Assembly: GCF_016185115.1 (NCBI RefSeq)
Contig: NZ_JACPOF010000008.1
Span: 1 to 64,000, forward strand
DNA from: Polaromonas sp.
GTDB taxonomy: Bacteria > Pseudomonadota > Gammaproteobacteria > Burkholderiales > Burkholderiaceae_C
DNA length: 64,000 nucleotides
Direction: 5' to 3'
Position 1 is the stretch's first letter. Every line of letters starts with the position of its first letter. Made by a program: the position numbers and the translations under genes. A model generated the notes under the pieces. The model was not told the origin of the DNA. It worked only from the letters and a program-made list of their open reading frames with translations, and did not search any database. This document shows positions 62,277 through 64,000 of the stretch, one piece after another.

Positions 62277-63425
62277 TCAGCTTTTCCAAAACTGCTTCGT
62301 AGCAATCCGCGCCCCCTCAGCCATAGCCGCCATCTTGGCCCACACCACATCCGGATCCACAGCAGCCTGACCCACCCAGGTGCCGTAGCCGCAATCGCTG
62401 CCCGCAATGACGTTCTCGCGGCCGACGAGGTTGGCGTAGCGGCCTATGCGCTGGGCGATGAGCTCCGGGTGTTCGATGAAATTGGTTTTTGATTCCAGCA
62501 CGCCGGGGATGAGCACCTTGCCTTCGGGCAGCTTGACGCTCTCGAACAAGGTCCACTCATGCGCATGGCGCGGGTTGGCGGCTTCGAACGAGATGTATGA
62601 CGGCTTGGCCTTGAAGACGACATCGATGATGTCGGCCAGCGGCACGTCGCAATGGTGCGGGCCTTCGTAATTGCCCCAGCACAGGTGCATGCGCAGCTGC
62701 TCGGGCGGGATGTTGGCGACCGCGTGGTTCAGCACCTCGATGTTGAGCTGGGCGTTCTTGCGAAACTCTTTCACCGGCAGGTCGGCGAACTGTATGTGCC
62801 GGCCCATGGCGAGGTCGGGGCAATCAAGCTGCAGCACAAAGCCGGCTTTGGCGACCGCTTCGTATTCGGGCCGCATGGCCTCGGCGATGGCGTAGAGATA
62901 GGTTTCGCGGTCCTTGTAGTGCTGGTTGGCAAAGAAGAGGCCGACAACACCCGGCGAGGCGGCGCTCATGAAGCCTTCTTCTGACTTGACGGCGGCCAGC
63001 GCGTCCTTGAGGTTCTGCGCATCGGTGTGGGCGGCTTTTTCGTCGCGCACGCTGATGTCTGATGTGCAGGCGGGCGTCTTGCGGCGCGAACGACCGGGGT
63101 CGCCGAAGACCTTACGCTCCAGCACCGGGAAGTCGTTCAGGTCCTGGTATTTGAAAGAATTGCTCTCGCCGCCAAAGCCGTCGAGCCTGTCCTTGATGTA
63201 GGTGGCGTAGCTGGGTTTGCTCATCTCGCCGTCGTTGATGATGTCAACACCGGCTTTGGCCTGCTTGCCCACCACCTCGGCCACGGCAGAGCGGATGCGC
63301 GCATCCAGGGCAACAGGGTCCACAGGCACGCCTTCTTCCTTGGCGAACATCATCTTGATGAGGTCATCCGGCCTGGGCAGGCTGCCGGTGTGTGTGGTGA
63401 GAAACCGTTCGGTACTGCGCTTCAT
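62277..63425 (-). CDS. MetE C-terminal-like cobalamin-independent methyltransferase
   Basis: A 382-residue protein corresponding to the C-terminal catalytic barrel of cobalamin-independent methionine synthase. Seen are RFLTTHTGSLPRPDDL (1st strand), AGVDIINDGEMSKPSY, VLQLDCPDLAMG, MHLCWGNYEGPHHCDV (zinc His/Cys) and VIAGSDCGYGTWVG (zinc Cys). The N-terminal MetE folate domain is absent, so it probably takes methyl groups from another donor or acts on a different thiol or xenobiotic. AAGGAG precedes the ATG at 63425. Confidence 0.88.
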   Translation of the reverse strand: MKRSTERFLTTHTGSLPRPDDLIKMMFAKEEGVPVDPVALDARIRSAVAEVVGKQAKAGVDIINDGEMSKPSYATYIKDRLDGFGGESNSFKYQDLNDFPVLERKVFGDPGRSRRKTPACTSDISVRDEKAAHTDAQNLKDALAAVKSEEGFMSAASPGVVGLFFANQHYKDRETYLYAIAEAMRPEYEAVAKAGFVLQLDCPDLAMGRHIQFADLPVKEFRKNAQLNIEVLNHAVANIPPEQLRMHLCWGNYEGPHHCDVPLADIIDVVFKAKPSYISFEAANPRHAHEWTLFESVKLPEGKVLIPGVLESKTNFIEHPELIAQRIGRYANLVGRENVIAGSDCGYGTWVGQAAVDPDVVWAKMAAMAEGARIATKQFWKS

Positions 63426-63610
63426 GTTTTGTCTCCTTGTTTGGGGGTGGCGGCCTGGGTAGCCTGTTGAGTGTACGTAAAGCGGCAGCATGCGGCCGGT
63501 TTCAATGTACGCCGGGCATCGTCCTACATACCGGTTATGGCGCCGGACCTAGGATGGTTTTCCCCCACGTGAATAACCCTTGAGCAACACCATCAACAGG
63601 AGACCATGCA

Positions 63611-63835
63611 ATGGAAAACTACCATGTCAAAAAGCACCAGAACCACTGGGACCTGACCCGGGAAGGCGCCGCACATGCAGCCATCTCAAAGCCCACCAAG
63701 TCAGAAATCATTTCGGCGATGGAAACGTTTGTGAAGGACAAAAAAGTGTCCGTCAAAATTCACGGCGAGGATGGCCGTTTCCAGGAAGAGCGCACCTACC
63801 CGCGCAGCAGCGACCCCAAACGTTCACCAGGTTGA
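63611..63835 (+). CDS. DUF2188 family small protein
   Basis: A 74-residue soluble protein of the DUF2188 type: ENYHVKKHQNHWDLTREGAAHA is the conserved W-containing start, followed by a helix (SKSEI-like TKSEIISAMETFVKD) and KVSVKIHGEDGRFQEERTYP, in which family members often carry the same I-H-x-x-D/N-G-R pattern. Function unknown. AGGAG precedes the ATG. Confidence 0.88.
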   Translation: MENYHVKKHQNHWDLTREGAAHAAISKPTKSEIISAMETFVKDKKVSVKIHGEDGRFQEERTYPRSSDPKRSPG

Positions 63836-63843
63836 GGCACGCC

Positions 63844-64000
63844 ATGAAAATCGATTCAACGCCCGAATATGTCGGTCTTCGTGAAACCCTGCAACGGCTG
63901 AAGGCCGCACCTGTGCCTGACCAGTCCGCCATCGACCGCGTGATTGATGAGCTTGAACAGGTTCAGCTTCGCATCAAGAATGAACAGATGGGCATACAGG
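63844..64000 (+). CDS. Partial ORF running off the window
   Basis: ATG at 63844, eight bases beyond the DUF2188 gene, opens a frame of at least 52 residues to the window end: helical and charged (VGLRETLQRLKAAPVPDQSA, AIDRVIDELEQVQLRIKNEQ). No family can be given. The tight spacing suggests an operon with the DUF2188 gene. Confidence 0.6.
   Translation, partial: MKIDSTPEYVGLRETLQRLKAAPVPDQSAIDRVIDELEQVQLRIKNEQMGIQ

Overview
The window is high-GC DNA from a betaproteobacterium, most likely a member of the Comamonadaceae (Polaromonas, Rhodoferax or Variovorax-like). This rests on gene content and on the repeat families, not on any database search. It looks chromosomal: housekeeping genes (transketolase, GAPDH, rsmI, pgpA, pilT/pilU, pepP) alternate with niche genes, and I see no plasmid, phage or replication functions, rRNA or tRNA.

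Layout. 1-4098: 3' end of a giant repeat-rich filamentous adhesin. 4310-8037: minus-strand genes for a YjdF-like membrane protein, OsmC, a fluoroacetate-dehalogenase-like hydrolase, a SnoaL-like protein, PncC and PgpA. 8277-10950: the conserved rsmI / yraN-diaA-dolP envelope locus. 11180-16272: a beta-hydroxyacid dehydrogenase, PilU, PilT, the PLP-binding YggS protein and a DUF3617 protein. 16360-19930: an Lrp-type regulator divergent from putA. 19952-22540: a PAS-GGDEF-EAL protein. 23123-29543: a probable exopolysaccharide operon (UDP-GlcNAc 2-epimerase, processive GT2 synthase, membrane bactofilin-like protein, secreted alpha/alpha protein, YaiO-type barrel, polytopic membrane protein), followed by a canonical bactofilin at 30624. 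31188-33492: a glycolate-oxidase-type flavoenzyme beside decayed lrgB and lrgA remnants. 33616-39694: a sulfur/redox operon (rhodanese, OsmC, acyl-CoA dehydrogenase-like, rubredoxin-reductase fusion) with a consensus sigma-54 promoter next to a NifA/NorR-type activator. 39810-42944: RcnB-like protein, PepP, MurU-like and AdoMet-decarboxylase-like genes. 43094-46247: tkt and gap. 46311-53283: small membrane proteins, a LysR/SDR pair, DoxX, two Ala/Lys-rich secreted paralogues, DUF1439 and a citrate-synthase-fold protein with an HTH. 53613-58243: a catabolic or uptake cluster with a Bug receptor, a class II aldolase and three solute-binding-type proteins. 58507-60074: zinc-ribbon, TapT and VOC genes. 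60314-61936: an AT-rich island with an FRG-domain gene. 62277-64000: a MetE-like methyltransferase, a DUF2188 protein and a truncated ORF.

The most unusual non-coding structure is two families of interspersed repeats. Family A is a GC-rich element of about 80-95 bp. Family B has a conserved tail of about 60 bp preceded by an AT-rich palindromic head that differs in every copy. Most copies start within 0-16 bases of a minus-strand stop codon and all lie in one orientation. Two tandem family A units sit in frame at the start of the rubredoxin-reductase gene and could be translated.

The best candidates for undescribed biology are the exopolysaccharide operon with its bactofilin-like component, the stop-codon-linked repeat families, the FRG-domain island with a split partner gene, and the sigma-54-controlled sulfur/redox operon.
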